Source: an uncultured Eubacteriales bacterium
Lineage (GTDB): Bacteria > Bacillota > Clostridia > Oscillospirales > Oscillospiraceae
Assembly: GCA_900548795.1 (NCBI GenBank)
Contig: URLT01000059.1
Span: 1-11,637 of the forward strand
DNA length: 11,637 bases
Direction of reading: 5' to 3'
Shown in pieces: positions 1-6,747 of the stretch. The position numbers and the translations under genes were made by a program. The number at the start of each line of letters is the position of its first letter. The stretch's first letter is position 1. The notes below the pieces were generated by a model that saw only the letters and a list, made by a program, of their open reading frames with translations, was not told where the DNA came from and made no database searches.

Positions 1-32
1 GCGACGCCGCTGCGGATTACTTCAAGAATTGA
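1..32 (+). CDS. Possible 3' end of an upstream plus-strand gene
   Basis: Reading from base 3, the window opens with nine codons (DAAADYFKN) ending at a TGA at 30-32. The peptide is too short to identify. It is called as a gene end mainly because a strong intrinsic terminator follows 55 bases after the stop, as expected for the end of a plus-strand transcription unit. The other two plus frames also stay open across this short stretch, so the frame choice is an inference. Confidence 0.4.
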   Translation, partial: DAAADYFKN

Positions 33-86
33 TCCCCGTTTTATTCGCTATCAAAACATAATTCATGATAAAATTATGCTAAAAAA

Positions 87-130
87 GGCGCAGTCAGTAT
101 GCTTCGGCATACCGACTGCGCCTCTTTTCT
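87..130 (+). terminator. Strong intrinsic terminator, possibly bidirectional
   Basis: A 16-base stem (87-102 with 107-122) has one A-C mismatch and is closed by a TTCG tetraloop. It is followed by TCTTTTCT on the plus strand and preceded by a run of six A (81-86), so it could also stop minus-strand transcripts. It probably ends the gene whose stop lies at 30-32. Confidence 0.85.
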
Positions 131-366
131 GCGCTTATGTCTTCTCTTGTATCTGTGCTCGTATCTGCGCCTATGCTGCACTGGGGACGACGCACGGTGA
201 GATTTTTTCTCCGGGCAAACGCTGCGCAGTCTCATGCAGAATCTGACGCGCCGTTGGCACTATAAAAAGCTCTTCAAGCTTTTTAACAGATTCTAGTATG
301 ATTCTTGCCGCAGGTTTTTCGGGCGATTTTTCATGTGAATTTTTCGTGAATAAGACGCGCTGCCCG
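131..366. other. Non-coding stretch between terminator and MATE promoter
   Basis: No convincing gene with a start and ribosome binding site is visible on either strand. The only structure noted is an A/T-rich hairpin: AAAAAGCT at 264-271 pairs with AGCTTTTT at 277-284 around a CTTCA loop. It could act as a weak terminator or RNA hairpin. Its function is unknown. Confidence 0.4.
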
Positions 367-395
367 TTGACAAGCGCGGCATTTGGTGCTAATAT
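367..395 (+). promoter_or_regulatory. Sigma-A promoter of the MATE gene (extended -10)
   Basis: A perfect -35 box TTGACA (367-372) is followed after 17 bases by TAATAT (390-395), which matches four of six -10 consensus positions. TG at 387-388, one base before the -10, gives an extended -10. Transcription should start near 402, leaving a leader of about 50 bases before the ATG at 451. No operator-like inverted repeat overlaps it, so expression may be fairly constitutive. Confidence 0.8.
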
Positions 396-450
396 TGTGC
401 GCTCAGGCGTAATTTAACCGCCCGAATTCCCGGAAAGCGAGGCGTTTTTT

Positions 451-1833
451 ATGTCCAAAGAACATGATATGACCGTCGGCCGTCCGATGCCGATCCTGCT
501 GTCGTTTATTCTCCCAATGCTGCTCGGTCTGCTGTTTCAGCAGTTTTATTCCATGGTCGACACCGTCGTTGTCGGAAAATCGCTCGGCGTAGACGCGCTG
601 GCCGGAGTCGGCTCGACCGGCTCGATCAGCTTCCTCATCATCGGCCTGTGCACCGGCATCTGCTCCGGCTTTGCCATCCCCGTGGCGCAGAAATTCGGCG
701 AGCGCGACGAGGAGGGGCTGCGTAATTTTGTCGGCAACATGGTCTGGCTGGGCAGCCTCATTGCTCTCATCATGACGCTGCTCACGACGCTCCTCTGCCG
801 CGGGATCCTCGTGGCAATGAACACGCCGGAGGACACCTTTTCCTATGCCTACGACTATATTTTTCTGATTTTCCTCGGCATCCCGGCCACGATGCTCTAT
901 AATACCCTCTCCGGCATTCTCCGCTCCCTCGGCGACAGCCGCACGCCGCTGCTGTTTCTGATCTTCTCGAGTCTGCTGAATGTCGCGCTCGATATTCTGT
1001 TTGTTGTGACGTTGAAAATGGGCGTCGCGGGCGCGGGCTGGGCGACGCTCGTCAGCCAGCTCATCTCCGGTCTGCTGTGTCTGGTCTATATGGCGAAAAA
1101 ATTCCCGATTTTGCATCTGACGGCCGACAATCTGCGGGCGCGCAAGCCCTACGCCGTGCGCCTGTTGGTCATGGGGCTGCCCATGGGGCTGCAATACAGC
1201 ATCACGGCCATCGGCACCATTCTGCTGCAAACCGCCGTCAACGGGCTGGGCGCTGCGGCCATGGCCGCAACGACCGCCTCCAGCAAGGTCACGGGGCTGT
1301 TTGCCGTCCCCTTCGACGCCATCGGCGCGACGGCCACGACCTACGCCGGGCAGAACCTCGGCGCGGGCAAGCTCGACCGCGTGCACACCGGCATCAAGGC
1401 CTGCGCGATCCTCGGCTCGATCTATTCCGTTGCCGCACTCGTCGTGCTCTATTTTGGCGCAGCTCCGCTTGCCGGTCTGTTTCTTAACTCCGACGAGGCC
1501 GCCGCAGCCGCCAGCATCCTGCCCATGGCGCGGCAGCTTCTTGTCATCAACGCCGTGTTCTATATCCCGCTGCTGTTCGTGAACCTGCTGCGCTTCACGA
1601 TCCAAGGGCTGGGCTATTCCAACCTGGCCGTGATCGCAGGCGTTTTGGAAATGGTCGCGCGCGGCATCGTGGCGCTTGGCCTTGTGCCCGCGCTGGGCTT
1701 CGCAGCCGTCTGCTATGCAAGCCCCGCCGCATGGGTCATGGCGGACTGCTTCCTCCTGCCCGCCTATTTTTACTGCGTCAAAAAGCGCAAGCAGCAATTT
1801 GCACCCCGTGCAGCGCACGCCGGCGCAATTTGA
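451..1833 (+). CDS. MATE family multidrug/cation antiporter
   Basis: This is a 460-residue integral membrane protein of the multidrug and toxic compound extrusion family, which exports drugs or metabolites in exchange for Na+ or H+. The length is normal for the family (about 450) and the chain is hydrophobic throughout, consistent with twelve membrane helices in two six-helix lobes. Recognisable family segments are FQQFYSMVDTVVVGKSLG near residues 29-46, GILRSLGDSRTPL at 155-167, and in the second lobe TYAGQNLGAGK at 297-307 and FTIQGLGYS at 382-390. A short basic tail (KKRKQ) follows the last helix. The ATG at 451 has a weak GCGAGG ribosome binding site 8 bases upstream. The gene appears monocistronic: its own promoter lies upstream and a terminator 16 bases after the stop. 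Substrate cannot be read from sequence. Family assignment is firm; any NorM, DinF or VmrA-like label would be a guess. Confidence 0.95.
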   Translation: MSKEHDMTVGRPMPILLSFILPMLLGLLFQQFYSMVDTVVVGKSLGVDALAGVGSTGSISFLIIGLCTGICSGFAIPVAQKFGERDEEGLRNFVGNMVWLGSLIALIMTLLTTLLCRGILVAMNTPEDTFSYAYDYIFLIFLGIPATMLYNTLSGILRSLGDSRTPLLFLIFSSLLNVALDILFVVTLKMGVAGAGWATLVSQLISGLLCLVYMAKKFPILHLTADNLRARKPYAVRLLVMGLPMGLQYSITAIGTILLQTAVNGLGAAAMAATTASSKVTGLFAVPFDAIGATATTYAGQNLGAGKLDRVHTGIKACAILGSIYSVAALVVLYFGAAPLAGLFLNSDEAAAAASILPMARQLLVINAVFYIPLLFVNLLRFTIQGLGYSNLAVIAGVLEMVARGIVALGLVPALGFAAVCYASPAAWVMADCFLLPAYFYCVKKRKQQFAPRAAHAGAI

Positions 1834-1848
1834 CCACAGAAAAACGGA

Positions 1849-1890
1849 AAAACGCGGAGCCCGGGCATTTCCTTCCCGGCTCCGCGTTTT
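1849..1890. terminator. Bidirectional terminator between convergent MATE and LysR genes
   Basis: AAAACGCGGAGCCCGGG (1849-1865) pairs with CCCGGCTCCGCGTTTT (1875-1890) with one bulged C and a loop of about nine bases. The plus-strand T run is 1887-1890. The A-rich stretch 1841-1852 gives a U tract on the minus strand, so it can serve both the MATE gene and the LysR gene, whose stop is at 1931. Confidence 0.85.
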
Positions 1891-1930
1891 ACTGCGCTCA
1901 TACTAGGGAAGCTCTGATGAATCTTTTTAA

Positions 1931-2815
1931 TCAAGAGTCCGCGTCAGCCAGCTCCTGCGCAAGCTCCCAAAACAGGGTCGCAGGCTCCGGCAGTGCGCGT
2001 CGGTCGGCGCAGATCAGCGCGATTTTTGAAGAAAGCTGTGGCTCCGGCAGCGGCAGGATGCGAATGGAAGGGTCGCACTGCGCCGGGAGCGCGGACGGAT
2101 GCAGCAGGCCGACGCCCAGCCTCTGCATGGTCAAAAGCAGCGTCATGCGGGCATCATCGTTGACGCAAAGGATATTCGGCTTCACCCCGGCAGCCTCGAA
2201 GGTCGAGAGGATGATGCGCCGCCAGCGCCGATAGACGATCAGAGGCGTCTGCGCCAAGTCCCGCAGGCTCACCGTCCGGCCGGAAATCCCCCGAAAAAAC
2301 CGTTCGTCCCCGACCGCTTGGATCTGCTCCTCCTTCAGAAACGACACGTCCATCCCGTCGGCGGCAAAGGGCGTGCGGATGATCGCCATGTCGATCTGCC
2401 GGTTTTGCAGCGTGGAAAGAAGCTGATACGTGTTGGCACTGCTGACGGAGATGCGCACATCCGGGTAGCGTGCGTGATAGGCGCGCATCCAGTCGGCAAA
2501 GAGCGTACCCTGCACCGACGAGATCACCCCAATGCGCAGCGTTCCGCGCGCGCCGCTGCGGAAATCCGCCAGCTCCTGCCGTGTGTTGTCGCACATGGCG
2601 AGGATCTCGACCGCCCGCCGGTAGAGATGCTGCCCGGCGTCGGTCAGCGTCAGACGACGCCCCTCGCGCCGAAACAGCGTGCAGTCCAGCTCCCGCTCAA
2701 GTGCGTGGAGCTGCATCGTCAACGGCGGCTGGGTCATGTTTAATTTCTCGGCCGCCGCCGTGACGGTTTTTTCCTCCACAACGGTGACAAAATAGTGCAG
2801 CTGGCGCAGCTCCAT
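1931..2815 (-). CDS. LysR-type transcriptional regulator
   Basis: This 294-residue protein has the standard LysR-family length and layout. Residues 1-60 form the winged helix-turn-helix (MELRQLHYFVTVVEE, then TAAAEKLNMTQPPLTMQLHALE), with the typical LFRREGRRLTLTDAG wing at 48-61. A linker helix leads to the effector-binding domain from about residue 91 (GTLRIGVISS). The start is the ATG at 2813-2815, which has GGAGGA seven bases upstream on the minus strand. A TTG five codons further upstream overlaps that ribosome binding site and is unlikely to be used. The gene is divergent from the ABC exporter operon and shares its -35 region, so by the usual LysR arrangement it probably controls that operon and itself. 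The inducer is unknown. No clear T-N11-A operator was found. Confidence 0.93.
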   Translation of the reverse strand: MELRQLHYFVTVVEEKTVTAAAEKLNMTQPPLTMQLHALERELDCTLFRREGRRLTLTDAGQHLYRRAVEILAMCDNTRQELADFRSGARGTLRIGVISSVQGTLFADWMRAYHARYPDVRISVSSANTYQLLSTLQNRQIDMAIIRTPFAADGMDVSFLKEEQIQAVGDERFFRGISGRTVSLRDLAQTPLIVYRRWRRIILSTFEAAGVKPNILCVNDDARMTLLLTMQRLGVGLLHPSALPAQCDPSIRILPLPEPQLSSKIALICADRRALPEPATLFWELAQELADADS

Positions 2816-2845
2816 TGTGCGTTCCTCCAATATCTTTTTTATATA

Positions 2846-2873
2846 ATTATACCATTTTTCATATATTAGTCAA
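2846..2873 (-). promoter_or_regulatory. Promoter of the LysR gene
   Basis: On the minus strand, TTGACT (2868-2873) is followed after 16 bases by a perfect TATAAT (2846-2851). TG one base before the -10 makes it an extended -10. Only about 30 bases separate the -10 from the ATG, including the GGAGGA ribosome binding site. The -35 box overlaps that of the divergent ABC promoter. Confidence 0.8.
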
Positions 2874-2895
2874 TCGTTTCCCGACGTGCTATACT
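2867..2895 (+). promoter_or_regulatory. Promoter of the ABC exporter operon
   Basis: The -10 box TATACT (2890-2895) lies 17 bases after TAGTCA (2867-2872), a -35 box matching four of six consensus positions. The imperfect -35 fits a promoter that needs an activator. It is the same DNA as the -35 of the divergent LysR promoter. The predicted leader runs from about 2902 and holds the strong ribosome binding site AAGGAGGAG (2920-2928). Confidence 0.7.
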
Positions 2896-2933
2896 ATAAA
2901 AAGCTTTGAACTCATCAACAAGGAGGAGATCCC

Positions 2934-4658
2934 ATGCGGCATCTGCTGCCCTATTTGAAAAAATTCCGGCTCGAGGCGCTCCTTGCACCGCTTTTCAAAA
3001 TGCTTGAGGTGTGCTTCGACCTCGCCGTGCCGTTGATCGTGGCGAAGATCATCGACGTCGGCATCTACAGCCATGACAGGCGCTATGTGCTCACGCGCTT
3101 CGCTTTCATGATCGGCATGGCGGTGTTGGGTCTGCTGTGCACCTTCGTGGCGCAGTTTTTCGCGGCACGCGCAGCCGTCGGGACGGCCGCCGGTCTGCGT
3201 CATGAGCTGATCGACCGCATCCAGCATTTCAGCTTCACCGAGCTGGATCGCTTCGGCGCGTCCACGCTCATCACGCGTATGACGAGCGACGTCAATCAGG
3301 TGCAGAACGGCACGAACCTCTTTTTGCGGCTGTTCCTGCGCAGCCCGTTCATCGTGTTCGGCTCGATGCTTCTCGCCTTCACGATCAACGCAAGGATCGC
3401 GCTGGTGTTCGTCGGCGTGATCGCCGTGCTGTTCGTGATCGTGTTCGGCATCATGCGCATCACCGCGCCGATGTACCGCCGCGTGCAGCAGAAGCTCGAC
3501 GGCGTGACCGATCAAACGCGCGAAAGCCTGAACGGCGTGCGCGTGATCCGCGCCTTCGGCCGCGAACAGCGGCAGCATGCGCAATTTGTCGAGGCAGACG
3601 GCGCGCTGTTTGACGCGCAGCTTCGCGTCGGGCGGGTCTCGGCGCTGCTCAACCCGCTGACCTACGTCGTCATCAACAGCGGCGTGCTGCTCGTTCTCTG
3701 GCTCGGCGCAAACAAGGTCAACGGCGGCGTGCTGCTGACGGGCAGCGTCATTGCGCTCATCAATTATATCGGTCAGATCCTTATTGAGTTGGTCAAGCTC
3801 GCCAATCTCATCATCCAGCTCAGCAAATCCGTCTCCTGCATGGGGCGCATCGGGCAGGTGCTTGACACCGAAAGCTCCATGGCCTTCGCGGATGGCGGCA
3901 GCGCCGCGGCGACGGAAGAGGCCGTGCGGTTTGACCACGTCGGTCTGCACTATGACGACGCCGGCGCGGAGTCGCTCAGCGACGTGAGCTTTTGCGTGCG
4001 CCGGGGCGAGACCGTCGGCATCATCGGCGGCACGGGCAGCGGAAAATCCTCGCTTGTGCAGCTCATCGCGCGCTTTTATGACGCGACCTCCGGCACCGTC
4101 GTGCTCAACGGCGCGCCGATCCAAAGCTACTCCCGGCAGACGCTGCTCTCCACGGTCGCCATCGTCGACCAAAAGCCGCGCCTCTTCTCCGGAACGATCC
4201 GCACGAACCTGCTCTGGGGCAAGCCGGACGCCACGGACGACGAGCTTTGGCATGCGCTCACGCAGGCACAAGCGGCTGATTTCGTCCGAGCCAAGCCACG
4301 CGGCTTGGACGAGCCGGTCGAGCAGGGCGGCGCGAATTTCTCCGGCGGACAGAAACAGCGCCTGACCGTTGCGCGGACGCTGCTGACCGGCGCGCCGATC
4401 CTGATCCTCGACGACAGCGCCTCGGCGCTGGACTATGCAACGGAGGCCGCACTGCGGCGCGCGCTCAAGGAGCTCCCAGCAGAGACGACGGTCTTTCTGG
4501 TCAGCCAGCGCGCCGGCTCGATGCTGCACGCCGACCGCATTCTTGTGCTCGACGACGGCCGTCTGGTCGGCAACGGGACGCACAAGGCGCTTCTGCGCTC
4601 CTGCGAGGTTTACCGCGAGATCTACGAATCCCAGTTCAAAACGGAGGCAGAAGCATGA
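2934..4658 (+). CDS. Heterodimeric ABC exporter, subunit 1 (degenerate Walker B/switch loop)
   Basis: This 574-residue half-transporter has an N-terminal six-helix ABC exporter membrane domain (about residues 1-300) and a C-terminal ATP-binding domain (about 328-574). Visible motifs are Walker A GGTGSGKS at 365-372, Q-loop Gln413, a normal signature FSGGQ at 469-473, and Walker B ILILDD with Asp493. The catalytic Glu after Walker B is replaced by Asp494, and the switch-loop His by Gln525 (SQRAGS). This pattern is known from the non-catalytic partner in TM287/288, BmrCD and LmrCD-type exporters, which move drugs or lipids outward. The ATG at 2934 has AAGGAGGAG just upstream. The stop overlaps the next start by ATGA, so the two genes are translationally coupled and the products should pair one to one. 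The adjacent divergent LysR gene is the likely regulator. Substrate is unknown. Confidence 0.95.
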   Translation: MRHLLPYLKKFRLEALLAPLFKMLEVCFDLAVPLIVAKIIDVGIYSHDRRYVLTRFAFMIGMAVLGLLCTFVAQFFAARAAVGTAAGLRHELIDRIQHFSFTELDRFGASTLITRMTSDVNQVQNGTNLFLRLFLRSPFIVFGSMLLAFTINARIALVFVGVIAVLFVIVFGIMRITAPMYRRVQQKLDGVTDQTRESLNGVRVIRAFGREQRQHAQFVEADGALFDAQLRVGRVSALLNPLTYVVINSGVLLVLWLGANKVNGGVLLTGSVIALINYIGQILIELVKLANLIIQLSKSVSCMGRIGQVLDTESSMAFADGGSAAATEEAVRFDHVGLHYDDAGAESLSDVSFCVRRGETVGIIGGTGSGKSSLVQLIARFYDATSGTVVLNGAPIQSYSRQTLLSTVAIVDQKPRLFSGTIRTNLLWGKPDATDDELWHALTQAQAADFVRAKPRGLDEPVEQGGANFSGGQKQRLTVARTLLTGAPILILDDSASALDYATEAALRRALKELPAETTVFLVSQRAGSMLHADRILVLDDGRLVGNGTHKALLRSCEVYREIYESQFKTEAEA

Positions 4659-6379
4659 AGAATCATACCGTTCGCCGCGTTTTGTCGCTCATCCGACCCT
4701 ACCGCTTCACGGTCGTCGGCAGTCTCCTGCTGGCGCTCGTGAGCGTGGCGGCGCAGCTCCTCATTCCGATCTTCAGCGGCCGCGCCATTGACGCCATGCT
4801 CGGAGCGGGACGGGTCGACCTCGACGCCGTGGCGCTCGCCGTTGCGGCCATTGCGGCCTCCGCCCTGCTCGGCGCGGCTGCGCAGGATGTGCTCGCCCGG
4901 TGCAACAACCGGATCACCTTCTCGGTCAGCCGCGACCTGCGCGACCGCATCAGCGACAAGCTCAACCGGCTGCCGCTGAGCTATCTCGACACGCATCCGA
5001 CCGGCGACACCGTCAGCCGCACGGTCGCAGACGTTGAGGCCTTCTCGGACGGTCTTTTGATGGGCTTCACGCAGCTTTTCACCGGCGTTTTGACCGTTCT
5101 TGCAACGCTGCTCATCATGCTCGCGCTGAATTGGCGCATTGCGCTGGCCGTCTGCCTGCTGACGCCCCTTTCGATCTTCATCGCGAAATATATCACCTCG
5201 CGGACGACCCGCTTCTTCCGGGAGCAGGCGCGCATCCGCGGCGAGCAGACCGCCCTCATCAACGAGCTGGTGGAGGGACAGCGTGTGGTGCGCGCCTTCG
5301 GCCATGAGGAGGCCTCGATTGCCGACTTCGACGCCGTAAACGACCGGCTCGAGAGAGCCTCTCTGCGCGCCACCTTTTTCTCGAGCCTGACCAATCCGAC
5401 CACACGGCTGGCAAACAATTTGGTTTATGCAGTCGTCACGGTCATCAGCGCGCTCAACGCGATCTCCGGCGGCATCTCCGTTGGGCAGGTCAGCGTCTTT
5501 CTCAGCTATGCCTCGCAGTATGCCAAGCCCTTCAACGAGATCAGCGGCGTGCTCACCGAGCTGCAAAACGCGCTGACCTGCGCCGACCGCGTCTTTGAGC
5601 TGCTCGATCTGCCAGAGGAGCAGCCCGACTGCGACAGCCCCGTCAGCCCGGAGGCGCGCGGCGCGGTTCGCCTCGACAAGGTCTGCTTCCGCTATGTGCC
5701 CGAGCGCCCGCTGATCGAGTCGTTCTCTCTCGACGTGAAGCCCGGTCAGCGTATTGCCATCGTCGGCCCGACGGGCTGCGGCAAGACCACGCTCATCAAT
5801 CTTCTGATGCGCTTTTACGACGTGGACAGCGGCTCGATCTGCGTCGACGGCACGGATATCCGCCGCATGACGCGGCATGAGCTGCGCAGTCGGTACGGCA
5901 TGGTGCTTCAGGACACATGGCTGGCCACAGCGAGCGTCCGCGAAAACATCGCCTACGGAAAGCCCGACGCGACGGACGCCGAGATCGAGGCTGCTGCAAA
6001 GGCCGCCTATGCCCATTCGTTCATCCGCCGTCTGCCGCAGGGCTATGACACCGTCATTCGCGAAAACGACCTCTCGGCCGGGCAGCGCCAGCTTCTGTGC
6101 ATCGCGCGGGCGATGCTCTGCCTGCCGCCGATGCTGATCCTCGACGAGGCGACCTCGTCGATCGACACACGCACGGAGCTGAAAATTCAGGCCGCCTTCG
6201 CCTTGATGATGAAGGGACGCACGTCCTTCATCGTCGCCCACCGTCTCTCGACCGTTCGCGAGGCAGATCTGATCCTCGTGATGCGCGACGGGCACATCGT
6301 CGAACAAGGACGGCACGCCGAGCTGCTGTCAAAAAACGGCGTATATGCCGCGCTCTACAACAGCCAGTTTTCCGAATAA
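4655..6379 (+). CDS. Heterodimeric ABC exporter, subunit 2 (catalytic Walker B, altered signature)
   Basis: This partner half-transporter is also 574 residues: a membrane domain (about 1-310) and an ATP-binding domain (about 335-574). Walker A is GPTGCGKT at 371-378, Q-loop is Gln419, Walker B is LILDE with Asp497 and the catalytic Glu498, and the switch-loop His529 is intact (AHRLST). The signature is LSAGQ at 473-477, with Ala475 in place of the usual Gly. In the dimer, this altered signature faces the ATP held by subunit 1, forming the degenerate site. The intact FSGGQ of subunit 1 faces the Walker A/B of subunit 2, forming the hydrolytic site. The ATG at 4655 overlaps the upstream stop and has GGAGG at 4643-4647. 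The gene ends the operon; the first terminator-like hairpin is about 190 bases downstream. Confidence 0.95.
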   Translation: MKNHTVRRVLSLIRPYRFTVVGSLLLALVSVAAQLLIPIFSGRAIDAMLGAGRVDLDAVALAVAAIAASALLGAAAQDVLARCNNRITFSVSRDLRDRISDKLNRLPLSYLDTHPTGDTVSRTVADVEAFSDGLLMGFTQLFTGVLTVLATLLIMLALNWRIALAVCLLTPLSIFIAKYITSRTTRFFREQARIRGEQTALINELVEGQRVVRAFGHEEASIADFDAVNDRLERASLRATFFSSLTNPTTRLANNLVYAVVTVISALNAISGGISVGQVSVFLSYASQYAKPFNEISGVLTELQNALTCADRVFELLDLPEEQPDCDSPVSPEARGAVRLDKVCFRYVPERPLIESFSLDVKPGQRIAIVGPTGCGKTTLINLLMRFYDVDSGSICVDGTDIRRMTRHELRSRYGMVLQDTWLATASVRENIAYGKPDATDAEIEAAAKAAYAHSFIRRLPQGYDTVIRENDLSAGQRQLLCIARAMLCLPPMLILDEATSSIDTRTELKIQAAFALMMKGRTSFIVAHRLSTVREADLILVMRDGHIVEQGRHAELLSKNGVYAALYNSQFSE

Positions 6380-6610
6380 GCGCTTTTCCCGCGCCAACGC
6401 TTCCCATTCTGATCCCGGATCAAAGCACTTCCGTTTGATTCGCCGCCCCATGGGCTTCGCACGAGCGCATCGGGCTGACGGACGCTGTGCCGGCTCCTGC
6501 GGAGCTTGAACCATCCTTGTCGCGATAAAATGCATGACAATTTTGGCAAATCCGACCCTCCGGAGCCCGCGGCGGAGCATTCCGTCGCGGGAATTTTTGT
6601 ATTGTAACAA
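6380..6610. other. GC-rich non-coding block after the ABC operon
   Basis: This stretch is GC-rich and full of short inverted repeats (for example GCTCC-TGC-GGAGC at 6493-6505), unlike the AT-rich DNA that follows it. Several minus-strand frames stay open through it, the longest about 107 codons, but none has a good ribosome binding site. The translations are rich in Arg, Ser and Gly and match no family I recognise. It could be an untranslated operon tail, a dispersed intergenic repeat, or an RNA gene. A TACAAT preceded by TG on the minus strand (6601-6606) could be an extended -10, but no -35 is evident. Confidence 0.35.
6566..6598 (+). terminator. Intrinsic terminator, probable end of the ABC operon transcript
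   Basis: CCCGCGGCGGA (6566-6576) pairs with TCCGTCGCGGG (6581-6591) through eleven pairs, including one G-U, around a GCAT loop. AATTTTTG follows. It lies about 190 bases beyond the last ABC stop, so it would leave a long 3' untranslated tail, or it may end a separate transcript from this block. Confidence 0.7.
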
Positions 6611-6699
6611 GCTTTCTTGAACTCCGTGGCAAGACTCCCCTCCCTATAGCCGGTCAAATTTGAACAGTCTATGAACAAACGATGCTTTTTTCGTGAATT

Positions 6700-6726
6700 T
6701 TAGCACTCTCCTATTGACAGTGCTAA
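6700..6726 (+). promoter_or_regulatory. CIRCE operator (HrcA binding site)
   Basis: TTAGCACTC (6700-6708), a nine-base spacer, and CAGTGCTAA (6718-6726) match the CIRCE consensus TTAGCACTC-N9-GAGTGCTAA except for one base at the inner edge of the right arm. Flanking T and A bases extend the symmetry (6698-6728). The right arm overlaps the -35 box at 6714-6719, so bound HrcA repressor would block RNA polymerase. This implies heat-shock derepression of the downstream Hsp20 gene. Confidence 0.93.
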
Positions 6727-6741
6727 AAAATGTGGTATACT
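6714..6741 (+). promoter_or_regulatory. Sigma-A promoter of the hsp20 gene
   Basis: A perfect TTGACA (6714-6719) is followed after 16 bases by TATACT (6736-6741), with TG at 6733-6734 forming an extended -10. Transcription should start near 6748, giving a leader of about 105 bases. This vegetative promoter embedded in a CIRCE element is the usual class I heat-shock arrangement. Confidence 0.88.
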
Positions 6742-6747
6742 GAAGCT

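Noticed and set aside
403..1818. Minus-strand open frame of 471 codons opposite the MATE gene
   Set aside because: The translation is rich in Arg, Gln, Asp and Gly, has no family motifs or ribosome binding site, and mirrors the codon pattern of the clearly real MATE gene.
1917..2234. Short plus-strand frame starting ATGAATCTTTTT downstream of the MATE gene
   Set aside because: It runs antisense through the end of the LysR gene and has no recognisable protein character.
2816..2830. Upstream TTG start for the LysR gene, adding five residues
   Set aside because: The extra codons overlap the GGAGGA that serves the ATG at 2813-2815, and the MELRQLHYF start is typical of LysR proteins.
2816..2933. 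Specific LysR operator (T-N11-A with dyad symmetry)
   Set aside because: Only short AT-rich palindromes over the -10 box and a TCG/CGA pair at 2874-2884 were found, and neither fits the usual spacing well.
2889..4583. Minus-strand open frame of 564 codons opposite ABC subunit 1
   Set aside because: It is a shadow of a GC-rich gene with full ABC motifs on the plus strand. It also crosses the mapped promoter and leader region.
4622..6316. Minus-strand open frame of 564 codons opposite ABC subunit 2
   Set aside because: It has the same cause. Its length matches the other antisense frame only because both sense genes are homologous and 574 residues long.
6652..6665. CtsR operator upstream of hsp20 (GGTCAAA at 6652-6658)
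   Set aside because: CtsR sites are direct repeats of the heptad. Here the second half is inverted (TTTGAAC), forming a plain palindrome, and it lies about 50 bases upstream of the -35 box.
6355..6678. Minus-strand open frames of 70-107 codons as small genes
   Set aside because: Several frames are open together, none has a good ribosome binding site, and one runs into the end of the ABC gene. They are kept only as part of an unexplained block.
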